Below are positions 26,269 through 35,880 of a stretch of DNA of 64,000 nt, in pieces. The stretch is from positions 45,893 to 109,892 of the forward strand of contig JAERTF010000142.1 in the NCBI GenBank assembly GCA_016845105.1. The letters run 5' to 3'. Made by a program: the position numbers and the translations under genes. Each line of letters begins with the position of its first letter. The first letter of the stretch is position 1. This stretch comes from Bacteroidota bacterium. Its GTDB lineage: Bacteria > Bacteroidota > Bacteroidia > Bacteroidales > F082. The notes beneath the pieces are model-generated. The model ran no database searches. It was not told the DNA's origin and saw only the letters and a program-made list of their open reading frames with translations.

Positions 26269-28962
26269 TTAATATCCTTTGGAAATCCTAAGCATGTTAA
26301 CCTCAATATCGCCATTCTCAGGGTAAATTGATATCCAGTCATTGTCTTCGGAAAACCATTTGTATTGATTCCCAACTCTAATTAAATAATCATTGAAATC
26401 CATACCTTCAGAAACCTGTATTACAAAACCGCCATTTTTAGCAGTTCCGCTACCATAACTTACAATTAATTTGCAAGGTTCTCCATCCAGGCTCCTTGCC
26501 TTCATTATGATATAATTACTTTTTCTAACATTGATTTTTACTGGCTCAAATGTAAATTTATCTAATACTTTAGAAACAATTGTATCACTTGATCCAATAA
26601 TATCAACTATCGAATTCTCTTCGATATATGTTGTTATTTTATTTATCATTTCAGAGGGATAAGTTTCGTCGGGCTTAATACCCTCTGCTTTTTTATATCC
26701 AGCTATAGCTTTATCGTAAGTTTTTGAATTATAAAATCTGTCGGCATCAATAATTGCAAGCTCATATTCAGCCATTAACCGTTGCAATCTTTCAGCAACA
26801 TGACCTTCACATTCAACAATTTTTTGCTGTGGGTATTTCTCGTTTGGTTTAATACTTTTAGCCAATTGATATTTCTTTAAGGCTTCTTCATACTTCCCTT
26901 GATCGAAGAACACATCTCCATCAGCAATGGATTGAGCAAAACGTTCTTCTTTCTCTGCTTCTAATCTTTCTAGTTCCTTACTAATAGCAATTAATCGTTT
27001 TCGTGGGTATTCTTGATCGTTTCTTAATGACTGAGCTTTTTCAAATTCAACCCTTGCCAATTCAAAGCTTCCCTCATTAAACAAGTTATCACCTTTTTGG
27101 ATGGCATCATCGTATGATTTTTTACGCTCTGCTTCTTTTCTAATATTATTTTGAATTGTTAATACCGACTGTCTTTTTTGTCGCGCTTGATCCTCTTTGG
27201 GAATAAGCACCAATGCTTCATCATATTTTTGAATTGCCAGGTCATATTCTTTGTTCTCTTTAAATGAATCACCTTCAGCCAATAGAGTGTTAAACTGTAG
27301 CTTAATCTCCGCTTGTTTTTCTTTCACAACCAACAGGCTATCAATAACAATAATTTGCTGTTTTGGCAATACTTCTTCTGGTTTCAATTCAACAGCATTT
27401 ACATAAAGGCTTCTAGACTCATCCAGCTTATCTTCATGAAATTTATTAATAGCAATGATAATCAGCTCATTATATTTATCATCTATTTGTTTTTGTTTGG
27501 CAGCTTCCTTCAGAAAAATAGTAATTGCTTCAATTTTGGCTTGGGGGTAACTTTCCAATGATTTTATGGTTTGGGCCTCTCTATATTTTTTTATGGCTAA
27601 ATCATAGTTGGCCGAATTGTAAAGATTGTCGGCTTGCTGAATTAAAGTATTATATTCTTGGTCAACTTTTGCTTGTGCTTCTATAAGTTCCTGAGCTTTT
27701 GAAATTTCAACTAATTGTGATGCTGGATAACTATCATCTGGTTTTACCTCTAGCGCTGTTTCGTATTTGTCTTTGGAGATATTATAGGATCCTATTTCAA
27801 ATGCACTATCTGCACTTGCTATAATTGCCGAATAATTGGCCTCGGCTGCTAACCTTTGATTTGTGAAAACAGTCTCAATATCAGAAACCTTTGATTTAGG
27901 ATAAGACTCATTAGGTTTGAGATTCAATGCTAGGTTATATTTACCAAGAGCTAATGAATATTCAGATAAATCAAATAGGCTATCACCACTTACGATATAT
28001 TGATTATAGTTACTTTCAAGAAATTGTTTCTCGCCTTCAAGCTTATCATTAATTTTTGATATCATATCAGAAGGATAATTTTTTTCGGGCCATACCTGGG
28101 TTGCGGATAGATATTCTTTACGAGCCGAGATAAAATCCATTGATATATAATAATCATCAGCATTTTTGATAAGGTTATTGTATTTTCTCTCTTTGGTAGC
28201 GAGAGGTTCCAGAGTTGTAATTTGCTTTAGTGCTTCTTTATTTTCAGGAATTATATCAGATGCTTGTTTCGTTAGTTTTAATGCTTCTAAATAATTTTTT
28301 ATTAGAAAATGTTTTCCAGCTTCTTCTAATTTTTGATTAAACCGTTCTTCTCTCTGTTCATATTCATTCTTGAGTTTTTTTGCATTACTCAATTCAGTTA
28401 ATGGAGAGTCTTTTTCTGGAAATATTCCGGCTGCTTCAGTAAATGAGGCAATGGCTTTTTCATACTCCTGATCCTCTACATATACCTTTCCCGCCTCCAT
28501 TGCTTTGTCGAAGGATTGAATCTTTTCTCTTTTACTCGATTGGAGTTCTTTAATCTCGCGTACCTTGTTTAAGGTGTATTCATCACTAGGTATAATTTTA
28601 AGTGCCTTATTATATTGGTCAATCGCATCATCAAGTTTATTATTATCATAAAGCTCATCAGCATAATCGATTATATCGTAGAACTCATCCTCAGCAGCCA
28701 TCGAATCTTTCATTTTTTCAACAATTACCAGGATCTTGTTTTTGGCATATTCGTCTCCAGGTTTTAACTTAAGGGCTTGTTGATAATATGCTTTAGCATC
28801 CATTAAACTGTAGCTGTTAAATTTTTTGTCGCCATAAATAATTGCTTCATCGTAGGTGGTCGCCTCTTGAGCAAAGGAAGTTATTCCTAGTATCATGGTC
28901 AAAAACAAAATAAATATCCTGTTTTGAATTCTTAACTTATATATATTGTGAATTGCCTGCAT
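26269..28962 (-). CDS. Exported protein with about 13 tandem TPR-like repeats
   Basis: An 897-residue protein. A hydrophobic signal-like segment (about 14-32, 'IFILFLTMILGITSFAQ') is followed by thirteen degenerate repeats of about 50-60 residues of the form 'xxGDxxFxxxxYxxAIxxYxxAxxIKPxExYPxxKI', spaced by charged linker helices. The last about 110 residues are a separate beta-rich domain. Such proteins act as scaffolds for complexes in the periplasm or at the cell envelope; the partner is unknown. It heads an operon with the small TPR-like gene downstream. Confidence 0.8.
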   Translation of the reverse strand: MQAIHNIYKLRIQNRIFILFLTMILGITSFAQEATTYDEAIIYGDKKFNSYSLMDAKAYYQQALKLKPGDEYAKNKILVIVEKMKDSMAAEDEFYDIIDYADELYDNNKLDDAIDQYNKALKIIPSDEYTLNKVREIKELQSSKREKIQSFDKAMEAGKVYVEDQEYEKAIASFTEAAGIFPEKDSPLTELSNAKKLKNEYEQREERFNQKLEEAGKHFLIKNYLEALKLTKQASDIIPENKEALKQITTLEPLATKERKYNNLIKNADDYYISMDFISARKEYLSATQVWPEKNYPSDMISKINDKLEGEKQFLESNYNQYIVSGDSLFDLSEYSLALGKYNLALNLKPNESYPKSKVSDIETVFTNQRLAAEANYSAIIASADSAFEIGSYNISKDKYETALEVKPDDSYPASQLVEISKAQELIEAQAKVDQEYNTLIQQADNLYNSANYDLAIKKYREAQTIKSLESYPQAKIEAITIFLKEAAKQKQIDDKYNELIIIAINKFHEDKLDESRSLYVNAVELKPEEVLPKQQIIVIDSLLVVKEKQAEIKLQFNTLLAEGDSFKENKEYDLAIQKYDEALVLIPKEDQARQKRQSVLTIQNNIRKEAERKKSYDDAIQKGDNLFNEGSFELARVEFEKAQSLRNDQEYPRKRLIAISKELERLEAEKEERFAQSIADGDVFFDQGKYEEALKKYQLAKSIKPNEKYPQQKIVECEGHVAERLQRLMAEYELAIIDADRFYNSKTYDKAIAGYKKAEGIKPDETYPSEMINKITTYIEENSIVDIIGSSDTIVSKVLDKFTFEPVKINVRKSNYIIMKARSLDGEPCKLIVSYGSGTAKNGGFVIQVSEGMDFNDYLIRVGNQYKWFSEDNDWISIYPENGDIEVNMLRISKGY

Positions 28963-29042
28963 ATTCCTTTTGACAATTATTTTTAACTTTATTAAAATAT
29001 CTCACTTCTGATAACGAATATTGTAAGTAATTATTTTTAAGA

Positions 29043-29690
29043 TTAAATTACTCCATCTATTATCTCCATTTTTCTATCTGCCATTTCAGCTAGTTCCTTG
29101 TTATGTGTTACAATAACAAAAGTTTGACCAAATTCTCTCCTTAGATTTAATATAAGTTTGTGTAGTTCATTTGATGCAACTGAATCAAGGTTGCCCGAAG
29201 GTTCATCAGCTAGGATTATCCTGGGGTTATTTATTAAAGCCCTGGCGATTGCAACTCGTTGTTGTTCTCCTCCAGACATGGCATCAGGTTTATGTTCTGC
29301 CCTATCTGATAAGTCTAAAAATTTTAGTAGCTCCATGGCTTTTTTTACGGCCTTCTTTTTTGTTAACCCTGCTATAAATGCAGGGATACATATATTCTCA
29401 AGTGCTGTAAACTCAGGTAACAGATGGTGAAACTGAAAAACAAAACCTATTGTTTTATTTCTAAATTCGGCAAGATCTCTATTATTAAGTTTATAAATAT
29501 CAATATCAGCTATATTTATACTACCCGAATCAGCATTTTCTAAGGTGCCCAATATTTGCAATAGAGTTGACTTTCCTGCCCCTGACTTCCCAACGACTGA
29601 TACAATTTCACTTTCCTTAATTTCTAGGTTAACGCCTTTCAGAACATCAACGCTGCCGTATGACTTTAATAGGTTTTCAACAACAATCAT
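29043..29690 (-). CDS. lolD: ABC ATPase of the lipoprotein-release type
   Basis: A 215-residue ATPase with Walker A 'GKSGAGKST', signature 'MSGGEQQR', Walker B '[13 protein letters not shown]' and switch 'VTHNKE'. The combination '[15 protein letters not shown]' and 'EPSGNLDS' is typical of LolD, which with LolC/E-type permeases lifts lipoproteins from the inner membrane. No permease is adjacent, so the role is inferred from sequence. A -7 element lies 17 bases before the ATG. Confidence 0.85.
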   Translation of the reverse strand: MIVVENLLKSYGSVDVLKGVNLEIKESEIVSVVGKSGAGKSTLLQILGTLENADSGSINIADIDIYKLNNRDLAEFRNKTIGFVFQFHHLLPEFTALENICIPAFIAGLTKKKAVKKAMELLKFLDLSDRAEHKPDAMSGGEQQRVAIARALINNPRIILADEPSGNLDSVASNELHKLILNLRREFGQTFVIVTHNKELAEMADRKMEIIDGVI

Positions 29691-29707
29691 AAACTTAATT
29701 AATATGG

Positions 29708-29715
29708 CAAAGATA
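29708..29715 (-). promoter_or_regulatory. -7 element (TATCTTTG) of the lolD-like gene
   Basis: TAnnTTTG on the minus strand, ending 17 bases before the ATG. No clear -33 box. Confidence 0.45.
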
Positions 29716-29785
29716 GTACTAATTTAAAAGTGTGTCTAAATATGGCTTCATATTAAACTTTGTGAATATATAATATTCATATATT

Positions 29786-29804
29786 TATTTTTGTACTACT
29801 TTTG
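29786..29804 (+). promoter_or_regulatory. Two adjacent -7 elements upstream of sucC
   Basis: TATTTTTG (29786-29793) and TACTTTTG (29797-29804), 32 bases and more before the sucC ATG. A TTTG at 29759-29762 is 23 bp from the first. Confidence 0.45.
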
Positions 29805-29836
29805 ACCATCAAAATCTCATTGAAACTTTTTGTACT

Positions 29837-31024
29837 ATGAATCTACACGAATACCAAGGTAAATCTATTTTAAAAATGTTTGGCGTTACAGTGCCAACAA
29901 GTATTGTAGCAAAATCCCCTGATGCAGCTGTTGATGCAGCAAAGGAAATACAGAAACAAACCGGATCTGACAAATGGGCTGTAAAAGCACAAATTCATGC
30001 TGGTGGCCGAGGCAAAGGTGGTGGTGTTAAAATAGCAAAGTCACTTGAAGAGGTTAAGTCATATGCTGATGAAATTTTAGGTATGATGTTGGTTACACCT
30101 CAAACAAAGAAAGAAGGAAAACTTGTTCGCAAAATAATTGTTGAACAAAATATATATTATCCGGGTCCAGAAGATGTTGAGGAATACTATATGAGTATTT
30201 TATTGAATCGTGATTTAGGTCGTAATATGATCATGTATTCGCCGCGAGGAGGAATGAATATTGAAGAAGTAGCAGAAGAAACACCTGATGAAATATTTAC
30301 AGAAATAATAGATCCTAAAGTTGGTGTAACTGGTTTTCAGGCCCGAAGAGTTGCCTTTAATTTAGGACTAAGTGGTATTGCTTTTAAGCAGATGGTTAAA
30401 TTTGTGGCAGCGCTTTACAAGGCATATATTGGTTCGGATAGTAGTATGTTTGAAATTAACCCAGTAATTAAAGCTGCTGATGGTAAGATTTATGCTGCGG
30501 ATGCAAAAGTGACCATTGATAATAATGCACTTTATCGTCATAAGGATATTGCTCATATGAGGGATCTTAATGAAGAAGATCCTGTTGAAGTTGAAGCTAG
30601 TAGATATGATTTGAATTTTGTTAAGCTTGATGGGAATGTTGCTTGTATGGTAAATGGTGCAGGTTTGGCAATGGCAACAATGGATATGATTAAGATATCG
30701 GGAGGTAATCCTGCTAATTTCCTAGATGTAGGTGGAACTGCTGATGCAAAACGAGTTGAGGAAGCATTCAGAATAATACTAAAGGATGAGGGGGTTGAAG
30801 CCATACTTGTGAATATTTTTGGTGGAATTGTACGGTGCGATAGAGTTGCCCAAGGAATAGTTGATGCCTATAAAAATATTGGTGATATTAAGGTGCCGAT
30901 AATTGTTCGTTTACAAGGTACAAATGCTGAAGAAGGTAAAGCATTAATAGATGAATCGGGATTACAAGTTCACTCTGCGATTCAGCTTGAAGAGGCTGCC
31001 AAATTGGTTGATACCGTGCTATAA
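29837..31024 (+). CDS. sucC: Succinyl-CoA ligase, beta subunit
   Basis: A 395-residue ATP-grasp subunit of the TCA-cycle enzyme that links succinyl-CoA cleavage to ATP or GTP formation. Motifs are 'MNLHEYQGKSILKMFGV' at the start, 'KAQIHAGGRGKGGGVK', 'FEINPV', 'LDVGGTADA' and 'VNIFGGIVRCDRVAQGI'. The alpha subunit (sucD) does not follow: a terminator closes the gene at once, so the subunits are encoded apart. Confidence 0.96.
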   Translation: MNLHEYQGKSILKMFGVTVPTSIVAKSPDAAVDAAKEIQKQTGSDKWAVKAQIHAGGRGKGGGVKIAKSLEEVKSYADEILGMMLVTPQTKKEGKLVRKIIVEQNIYYPGPEDVEEYYMSILLNRDLGRNMIMYSPRGGMNIEEVAEETPDEIFTEIIDPKVGVTGFQARRVAFNLGLSGIAFKQMVKFVAALYKAYIGSDSSMFEINPVIKAADGKIYAADAKVTIDNNALYRHKDIAHMRDLNEEDPVEVEASRYDLNFVKLDGNVACMVNGAGLAMATMDMIKISGGNPANFLDVGGTADAKRVEEAFRIILKDEGVEAILVNIFGGIVRCDRVAQGIVDAYKNIGDIKVPIIVRLQGTNAEEGKALIDESGLQVHSAIQLEEAAKLVDTVL

Positions 31025-31048
31025 TAAATAAGATAAATAACTTATGCT

Positions 31049-31084
31049 AAACCGAAATTAGTAATTGCTGATTTCGGTTTTTTA
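31049..31084 (+). terminator. Terminator after sucC
   Basis: Perfect 9-bp stem 'aaccgaaat' (31049-31057) / 'atttcggtt' (31071-31079) followed by a T run. Confidence 0.85.
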
Positions 31085-31140
31085 TTTATAGCTTTTTCCT
31101 TTTATGAAATATTGTTAATATTGCCCATAGTATTATCTAC

Positions 31141-32139
31141 ATGGGGAAAATTAGAAATATAGCAACTTTACCACGAATCTATTTTAACATTGTAGACTCA
31201 TTAAAAAAGCAAAAACAATTCCTGAAATTGAACATTGCTCCCTTATTAGAAAAGTCAATGGCTGAAAATGATGGTTCGCTTTCTGATAAGGATTTTATTA
31301 AAATTAATAACTATTATGGACTGGCTGTACCTTCAATTCTTGGGGAAGCCTTTTGTGCTTTGAGAGGCAAAGATATGACCATTGAGGAACGTTGGACAAG
31401 TACCAGTCAAGGAATTATAACTGGTATTTTTGATGACTTTCTTGATGATCATAAACTACCTGAAGAGTATATTGAACAGATGGTTAAACACCCCGAGGTA
31501 ATAGAACCTAAGTCATCCAATGAATTGCTTTTTATTAACTTTTACATGATGGCTCTTGATAAGGCATCTAATCCTGAGTTTATTACAAAACAATTTGTAA
31601 AAGTTCATAAGGCTCAAATTGAAAGTATTGAGCAAGAAGTAATAGGTATTTCAGAAAAACGAGTATGGGAGATTACCAGCCATAAAGGAGGTGACTCAGT
31701 ATTATTTTACAGAGAAGGGTTTGGCAATAATATGGTTGATGGTGAGAAGGAAACAATGTTTCAACTTGGTACATTAATGCAATATGAGAATGATATTTTT
31801 GATGTATATAAAGACAATAAGAGTGGCATAAAAACTATTCCAACAACTGTAAATAAAGTATCAGAGCTAAGGAATAGATATTTGCATGAGATGGATCTTT
31901 TTATCGGTCTTTGTCATAGGATGAACTACCCAGATAATAATATTCGACTTTTTTTAAACAGAGTGATGCCAGTAATCAATCGTGGTTTTGTGTGTTTAGA
32001 TCAATACCAAAAACTTGAAGAAGTAAACAATGGAAATTTTAGTATTGATTCATTTACCAGAAAGCAACTAATTTGTGATATGGAAAAGCCAAAAAACATC
32101 CTAAAGACTTTTTATTACCAAATTGCGAACACTTATTAA
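31141..32139 (+). CDS. Class I isoprenoid-synthase-like protein (terpene-cyclase-like)
   Basis: A 332-residue, mostly helical soluble protein. It carries the two metal motifs of class I terpenoid enzymes: DDFLDD at residues 98-103 (DDxxD type) and NDIFDVYKD at 217-225, which fits the second motif (N/D)DxxSxxxE with Asp in place of Ser. Arg174 lies about 43 residues before the second motif, near the place of the diphosphate-sensor Arg of bacterial cyclases. The motif spacing of about 120 residues also fits. Whether it couples, cyclises or dephosphorylates prenyl diphosphates is not known. It is tail to tail, 32 bp apart, with a methyltransferase. Confidence 0.68.
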   Translation: MGKIRNIATLPRIYFNIVDSLKKQKQFLKLNIAPLLEKSMAENDGSLSDKDFIKINNYYGLAVPSILGEAFCALRGKDMTIEERWTSTSQGIITGIFDDFLDDHKLPEEYIEQMVKHPEVIEPKSSNELLFINFYMMALDKASNPEFITKQFVKVHKAQIESIEQEVIGISEKRVWEITSHKGGDSVLFYREGFGNNMVDGEKETMFQLGTLMQYENDIFDVYKDNKSGIKTIPTTVNKVSELRNRYLHEMDLFIGLCHRMNYPDNNIRLFLNRVMPVINRGFVCLDQYQKLEEVNNGNFSIDSFTRKQLICDMEKPKNILKTFYYQIANTY

Positions 32140-32171
32140 TGAGCTGTTAATCTTGCTCAGAGCTGAGTTTA

Positions 32172-33020
32172 TTATTCTCTTTGCTTTTCAAAAAGTATCA
32201 CATTGTAAGACCAGAGTTTTTGCTGCAATGATTTGTATTGATATAATCCTGATTTATAGTGGTGTTTTGCATACTGGCTTGGTTTATTGAAAATATTGTA
32301 CGCAATAGCTAAGGGTCCACCCAATAAAAATGACCAATACATCCTTTTGGCGGTGGGAGTTATTTGGTTGGTAAAGTCTTTATTTAAAACTCTCTGAAAT
32401 CCATTCTCTGTAAATATTTTTTGGTAATTATTAATTGTAAGAAACGGTGCCATACTCCATAGCTTCCGCCATTTCTCAAGTAAACTATGGTTATCCACTT
32501 GGTTATCATTTGATTTAAAATAATCAGCTATAATTAGTCTTCCTCCTGGTTTTAGTAATCTAAGAGCTTCTGTTGCAAACGCCTGTTTATCAGTTGCTGA
32601 TGTAATACTCTCAATTGCCCAGATAACATCGAAACTATCATTGTCAAAACTAGTATTGGTATAATCCTGTATTGAAAAGCTAACTTGGCTTTCAAGTTTT
32701 AGCTCTTTGCATTTTTTTTCTGCATAAGCTAGTTGTTTCTCACTTAAAGTTATGCCTTTTACTGATGCATTTCTATTTCTTGCCAGATAAAACGCCGATC
32801 CACCAACTCCACAGCCTGCATCCAAAATTCGTTCGCCTTCCTTGATATTGGCAATTTCCATGAGTATTTTATTGGTGTTGGATAAAGCATCCTGAAAACC
32901 CTTTGTGTTTTTATCCCAAATTCCGTAATGTACTGCAAGGTTGTTATTTAAACGCCACCAATTTTGATAATGATTAAGTGTTTGATCGTAGTATTGGGCT
33001 ATGTTTTGATTGTTATCCAA
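32172..33020 (-). CDS. SAM-dependent C-methyltransferase-like protein
   Basis: A 282-residue methyltransferase with SAM motif 'ILDAGCGVGGSAFYLA' (65-80), 'VKGITLSEKQLAYAEK', 'FDVIWAIESI' and 'LLKPGGRLIIADYF'. The N-terminal 'YYDQTLNHYQNWWRLNNNLA' region followed by 'HYGIWD' is like sterol, tocopherol and prenyl-diphosphate C-methyltransferases. The start codon is TTG at 33020; no ATG lies before motif I. Its neighbour is a class I isoprenoid-synthase-like gene, which supports (but does not prove) a prenyl substrate. Convergent orientation, so not one operon. Confidence 0.8.
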   Translation of the reverse strand: MDNNQNIAQYYDQTLNHYQNWWRLNNNLAVHYGIWDKNTKGFQDALSNTNKILMEIANIKEGERILDAGCGVGGSAFYLARNRNASVKGITLSEKQLAYAEKKCKELKLESQVSFSIQDYTNTSFDNDSFDVIWAIESITSATDKQAFATEALRLLKPGGRLIIADYFKSNDNQVDNHSLLEKWRKLWSMAPFLTINNYQKIFTENGFQRVLNKDFTNQITPTAKRMYWSFLLGGPLAIAYNIFNKPSQYAKHHYKSGLYQYKSLQQKLWSYNVILFEKQRE

Positions 33021-33229
33021 AATATAATTTTATGTGCTGTAAAAATAGAGAAAGTTTGTGTTGATTTTAAGTTATGTAGATTTTGTATTTGTTCCAATTG
33101 ACAACATAATCATAGACATGAGATGTATTTAATATATTCAAATGGCCCATATTTTATAATTATTTTTAGTCCAATTAGAAGATTACAATGCCATTTATGT
33201 AGACTCTGGCTCTATTTTTGTATAAAAAG

Positions 33230-33261
33230 TTTGATGGCAAATGTCATTTGATTTAAATTTG
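33230..33261 (+). promoter_or_regulatory. Promoter of the GWxTD gene
   Basis: TTTG (33230-33233), 20 bp, TAAATTTG (33254-33261), 21 bases before the ATG. A full match to the phylum consensus. Confidence 0.7.
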
Positions 33262-33282
33262 CAAGAACTAAAATAATATACT

Positions 33283-34743
33283 ATGAAAAAATTTATCCTC
33301 TATATATTGGCCTTTTTTGTATTCTTAGTAGCAAGTAATGGTCAGGATTTAAGAGCATATTTATCCTATGCAGTTTTTGATACTCCCGACAATAATCCAT
33401 ATATCGAAACTTATTTAACCATTAACGGACATAGTTTAGAGTATGTTCGTCTGGATGACGGTAACTTTCAGGGCGCGGTAGATGTTAAAATTCTATTTAA
33501 AGTGGGAGATTCAATCGTAAATTATGCAAAATATAACCTAGCCGGACCAATTGTTAGTGATACAATTGATGGAAAACTAAACATGATTGATATTCAAAGA
33601 TATGGACTACCTGAGGGAGTTTATAATATGGATATAACATTACGTGATAGTAATTCTGATAAGGAAGAAATGAAATCAAGTACAGATATTACAGTTAATT
33701 TCCCGGGTGATGAGCTTGTATTTTCTGACATTGAGTTATTAAGCTCACATGAGAAGTCCGAGGGTGAAAACACATTGTCGAAGAATGGCTATACTCTAAC
33801 TCCATACATTTTTAATTACTTTCCAGAATCAATGAATCGTATATCGTTTTATTCAGAATTATATAACTCCGAAAAAATTCTTGGTGACAGTGCTTTTTTA
33901 TTGTCATATTACATCAGACCTTTTGAAGCAGAAAAAAAACTTGATCAATACATATTTAGAAAAAGAGTTGCCCCACAGGCTGTTATACCAACACTTAGTT
34001 CATTTGATATTTCGGAATTACCTAGTGGTAATTATTTACTAGTTATGGAAGCCAGGAACAGAGTTAATAAGCTAATTGCAAGTAAAGAATTGTTTTTTCA
34101 AAGATACAACCCTAGTGTTCAGTTTAGTTTAAATAATTTATTGGTACTAAATACTCAAAATACTTTCGTTGAAAGAATGAAAAGCAAAGATACTCTTGGA
34201 ACTTATATCAAGTATTTAACACCAATTTCAACTGATGTTGAGCGGTTATATGCTGAAAATCAATTGGCAACCGCCGATATTGATGAAATGCAAAAATACT
34301 TTCTCAATTTTTGGGTAGAGCGCAACAAACTAAATCCGGAGAAAGCTTGGGCTGATTATTTATTATTGGTTAGACAAGCAAACAAAAACTTTAAATCTGT
34401 TTCACTTGAAGGTTATCAAACAGATAGGGGAAGAGTTTATCTTCAGTATGGACAACCAAATGTTATCTCAGAGCATTATTTTGAGCCGGCTGCATATCCT
34501 TATGAGATATGGCATTATTATCAACTGGATGATCAACGAGATAAGAAGTTTGTTTATTACTCTCATGATAATGCTACAAATGATTTCCAGTTAATTCACT
34601 CAAATGCAATCGGTGAGTTGAGTAATTATCGATGGGAAACAATTGTGTACAGACGAACATGGGATCCCAATAGTATAGATGATGCAATTATTCCTGATAC
34701 ATGGGGAAGCAAAGCTACCGAATCATATATTCAACCGTGGTAG
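33283..34743 (+). CDS. GWxTD-domain exported protein
   Basis: A 486-residue protein with a signal peptide (about 1-20, ending ASNGQ). The C-terminal region holds the GWxTD-type sequence 'GYQTDRGRVYLQYGQP' (residues about 375-390) followed by 'YPYEIWHYY', the hallmark of this Bacteroidota/Acidobacteria family. The N-terminal part is beta-rich. The family has no settled function. It precedes a glycosyltransferase by about 120 bases, with hairpin sequence between them. Confidence 0.85.
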   Translation: MKKFILYILAFFVFLVASNGQDLRAYLSYAVFDTPDNNPYIETYLTINGHSLEYVRLDDGNFQGAVDVKILFKVGDSIVNYAKYNLAGPIVSDTIDGKLNMIDIQRYGLPEGVYNMDITLRDSNSDKEEMKSSTDITVNFPGDELVFSDIELLSSHEKSEGENTLSKNGYTLTPYIFNYFPESMNRISFYSELYNSEKILGDSAFLLSYYIRPFEAEKKLDQYIFRKRVAPQAVIPTLSSFDISELPSGNYLLVMEARNRVNKLIASKELFFQRYNPSVQFSLNNLLVLNTQNTFVERMKSKDTLGTYIKYLTPISTDVERLYAENQLATADIDEMQKYFLNFWVERNKLNPEKAWADYLLLVRQANKNFKSVSLEGYQTDRGRVYLQYGQPNVISEHYFEPAAYPYEIWHYYQLDDQRDKKFVYYSHDNATNDFQLIHSNAIGELSNYRWETIVYRRTWDPNSIDDAIIPDTWGSKATESYIQPW

Positions 34744-34789
34744 ATTTCTACTTATCTAACACTATTTCAAATATATTTCTTGCTAACAA

Positions 34790-34820
34790 CTAAAAGTGTT
34801 TTATTTTCGTGAACTTTTAG
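34790..34820 (+). terminator. Possible hairpin after the GWxTD gene
   Basis: Perfect 8-bp stem 'ctaaaagt' / 'acttttag' around a 15-base T-rich loop. It lacks a following T run, so its role as terminator is uncertain. Confidence 0.35.
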
Positions 34821-34821
34821 A

Positions 34822-34839
34822 AGATTTATTAATAAATCT
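34822..34839. repeat. 18-bp perfect palindrome before the glycosyltransferase
   Basis: AGATTTATT followed directly by its reverse complement, centred about 34 bases before the TTG start at 34864. It could be a regulator site or an RNA hairpin; AT-only core lowers its weight. Confidence 0.4.
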
Positions 34840-34863
34840 GGTAAATCTATTAAATATCATTAA

Positions 34864-35880
34864 TTGAAGAAGATAGCCTTAGTAATACTCAATTATAATG
34901 GTGTGAGATTTTTAGAAAAATTTCTTCCATCTGTTATTGAATATAGTGCAAAAGATGCAGAAATATGGGTAGCCGATAATTGTTCTACGGATGGTTCAGT
35001 TGAATTATTGCAGGAGAAGTTCAGTAATGTTAAACTTGTTCAAAATGAGTTTAATGGAGGATTTGCAACAGGCTATAATCTAGCTTTGAAGAATATTGAA
35101 GCCGACTATTATATACTTTTAAATTCAGACATTGAAGTAACTGAGGGTTGGATTAAACCTGTTATTGATTTGATGGTGAGTGATTCTAGTATTGGAGCAT
35201 GCCAACCCAAGATAAGGTCATATTACAATAAACCACAATTTGAATATGCTGGTGCGAGCGGAGGATATTTAGATAGACTAGGTTATCCTTTTTGCAGAGG
35301 CAGAATTTTTCAATCTTTGGAGGCGGATACTGGGCAGTATGATGATAATATTGAGATTTTCTGGGCTACCGGAGCTTGTATGTTTGTTGCTGCTCCTCTT
35401 TTTCATAAGCTCAATGGTTTTGATGATGACTTTTTTGCTCACATGGAAGAAATTGATTTTTGTTGGAGAATAAAGAGTTTGGGCCACAAGGTTATGGTTT
35501 GTCCAGCTTCAACGGTTTTTCATGTTGGTGGTGGTACTTTGCCTGTGGGCTCGGCTTGGAAAACCTATCTAAATTTTCGAAATAATTTTATTCTATTGTA
35601 TAAAAACCTTCCTCATGATCAACTATATAGGGTTCTGATAAGTAGGTTGTTTTTAGATGGATTTGCTGGATTGAAGTTTTTACTACAAGGTGGGTTTACT
35701 GATTTTATTGCTGTGATACGAGCTCATATTTATTTTTATCGGAATTATCCATCCATTCGCCGAAAAAGAAAAAAGACAATCAGAAATAATGTTACTAAAA
35801 TATACCAGGGTAGCATTGTATCCGAACATTATCTGCATCGGATAAAGAAGTTCAATGAATTAAAAAAGAAATTCAGCTAA
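34864..35880 (+). CDS. Family 2 glycosyltransferase
   Basis: A 338-residue cytosolic or membrane-associated glycosyltransferase of GT-A fold. 'ALVILNYNGVRFLEKFLPSV' (read in two parts) opens the nucleotide-sugar domain, with 'WVADNCSTDGS', 'YYILLNSDIEV' (DxD-like) and 'FFAHMEEIDFCWRIK' following, as in rhamnosyl- and N-acetylglucosaminyl-type GT2 enzymes. The start is TTG at 34864, which gives the standard family N-terminus. Its stop abuts the stop of convergent aroQ with no base between. Sugar and acceptor unknown. Confidence 0.9.
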   Translation: MKKIALVILNYNGVRFLEKFLPSVIEYSAKDAEIWVADNCSTDGSVELLQEKFSNVKLVQNEFNGGFATGYNLALKNIEADYYILLNSDIEVTEGWIKPVIDLMVSDSSIGACQPKIRSYYNKPQFEYAGASGGYLDRLGYPFCRGRIFQSLEADTGQYDDNIEIFWATGACMFVAAPLFHKLNGFDDDFFAHMEEIDFCWRIKSLGHKVMVCPASTVFHVGGGTLPVGSAWKTYLNFRNNFILLYKNLPHDQLYRVLISRLFLDGFAGLKFLLQGGFTDFIAVIRAHIYFYRNYPSIRRKRKKTIRNNVTKIYQGSIVSEHYLHRIKKFNELKKKFS

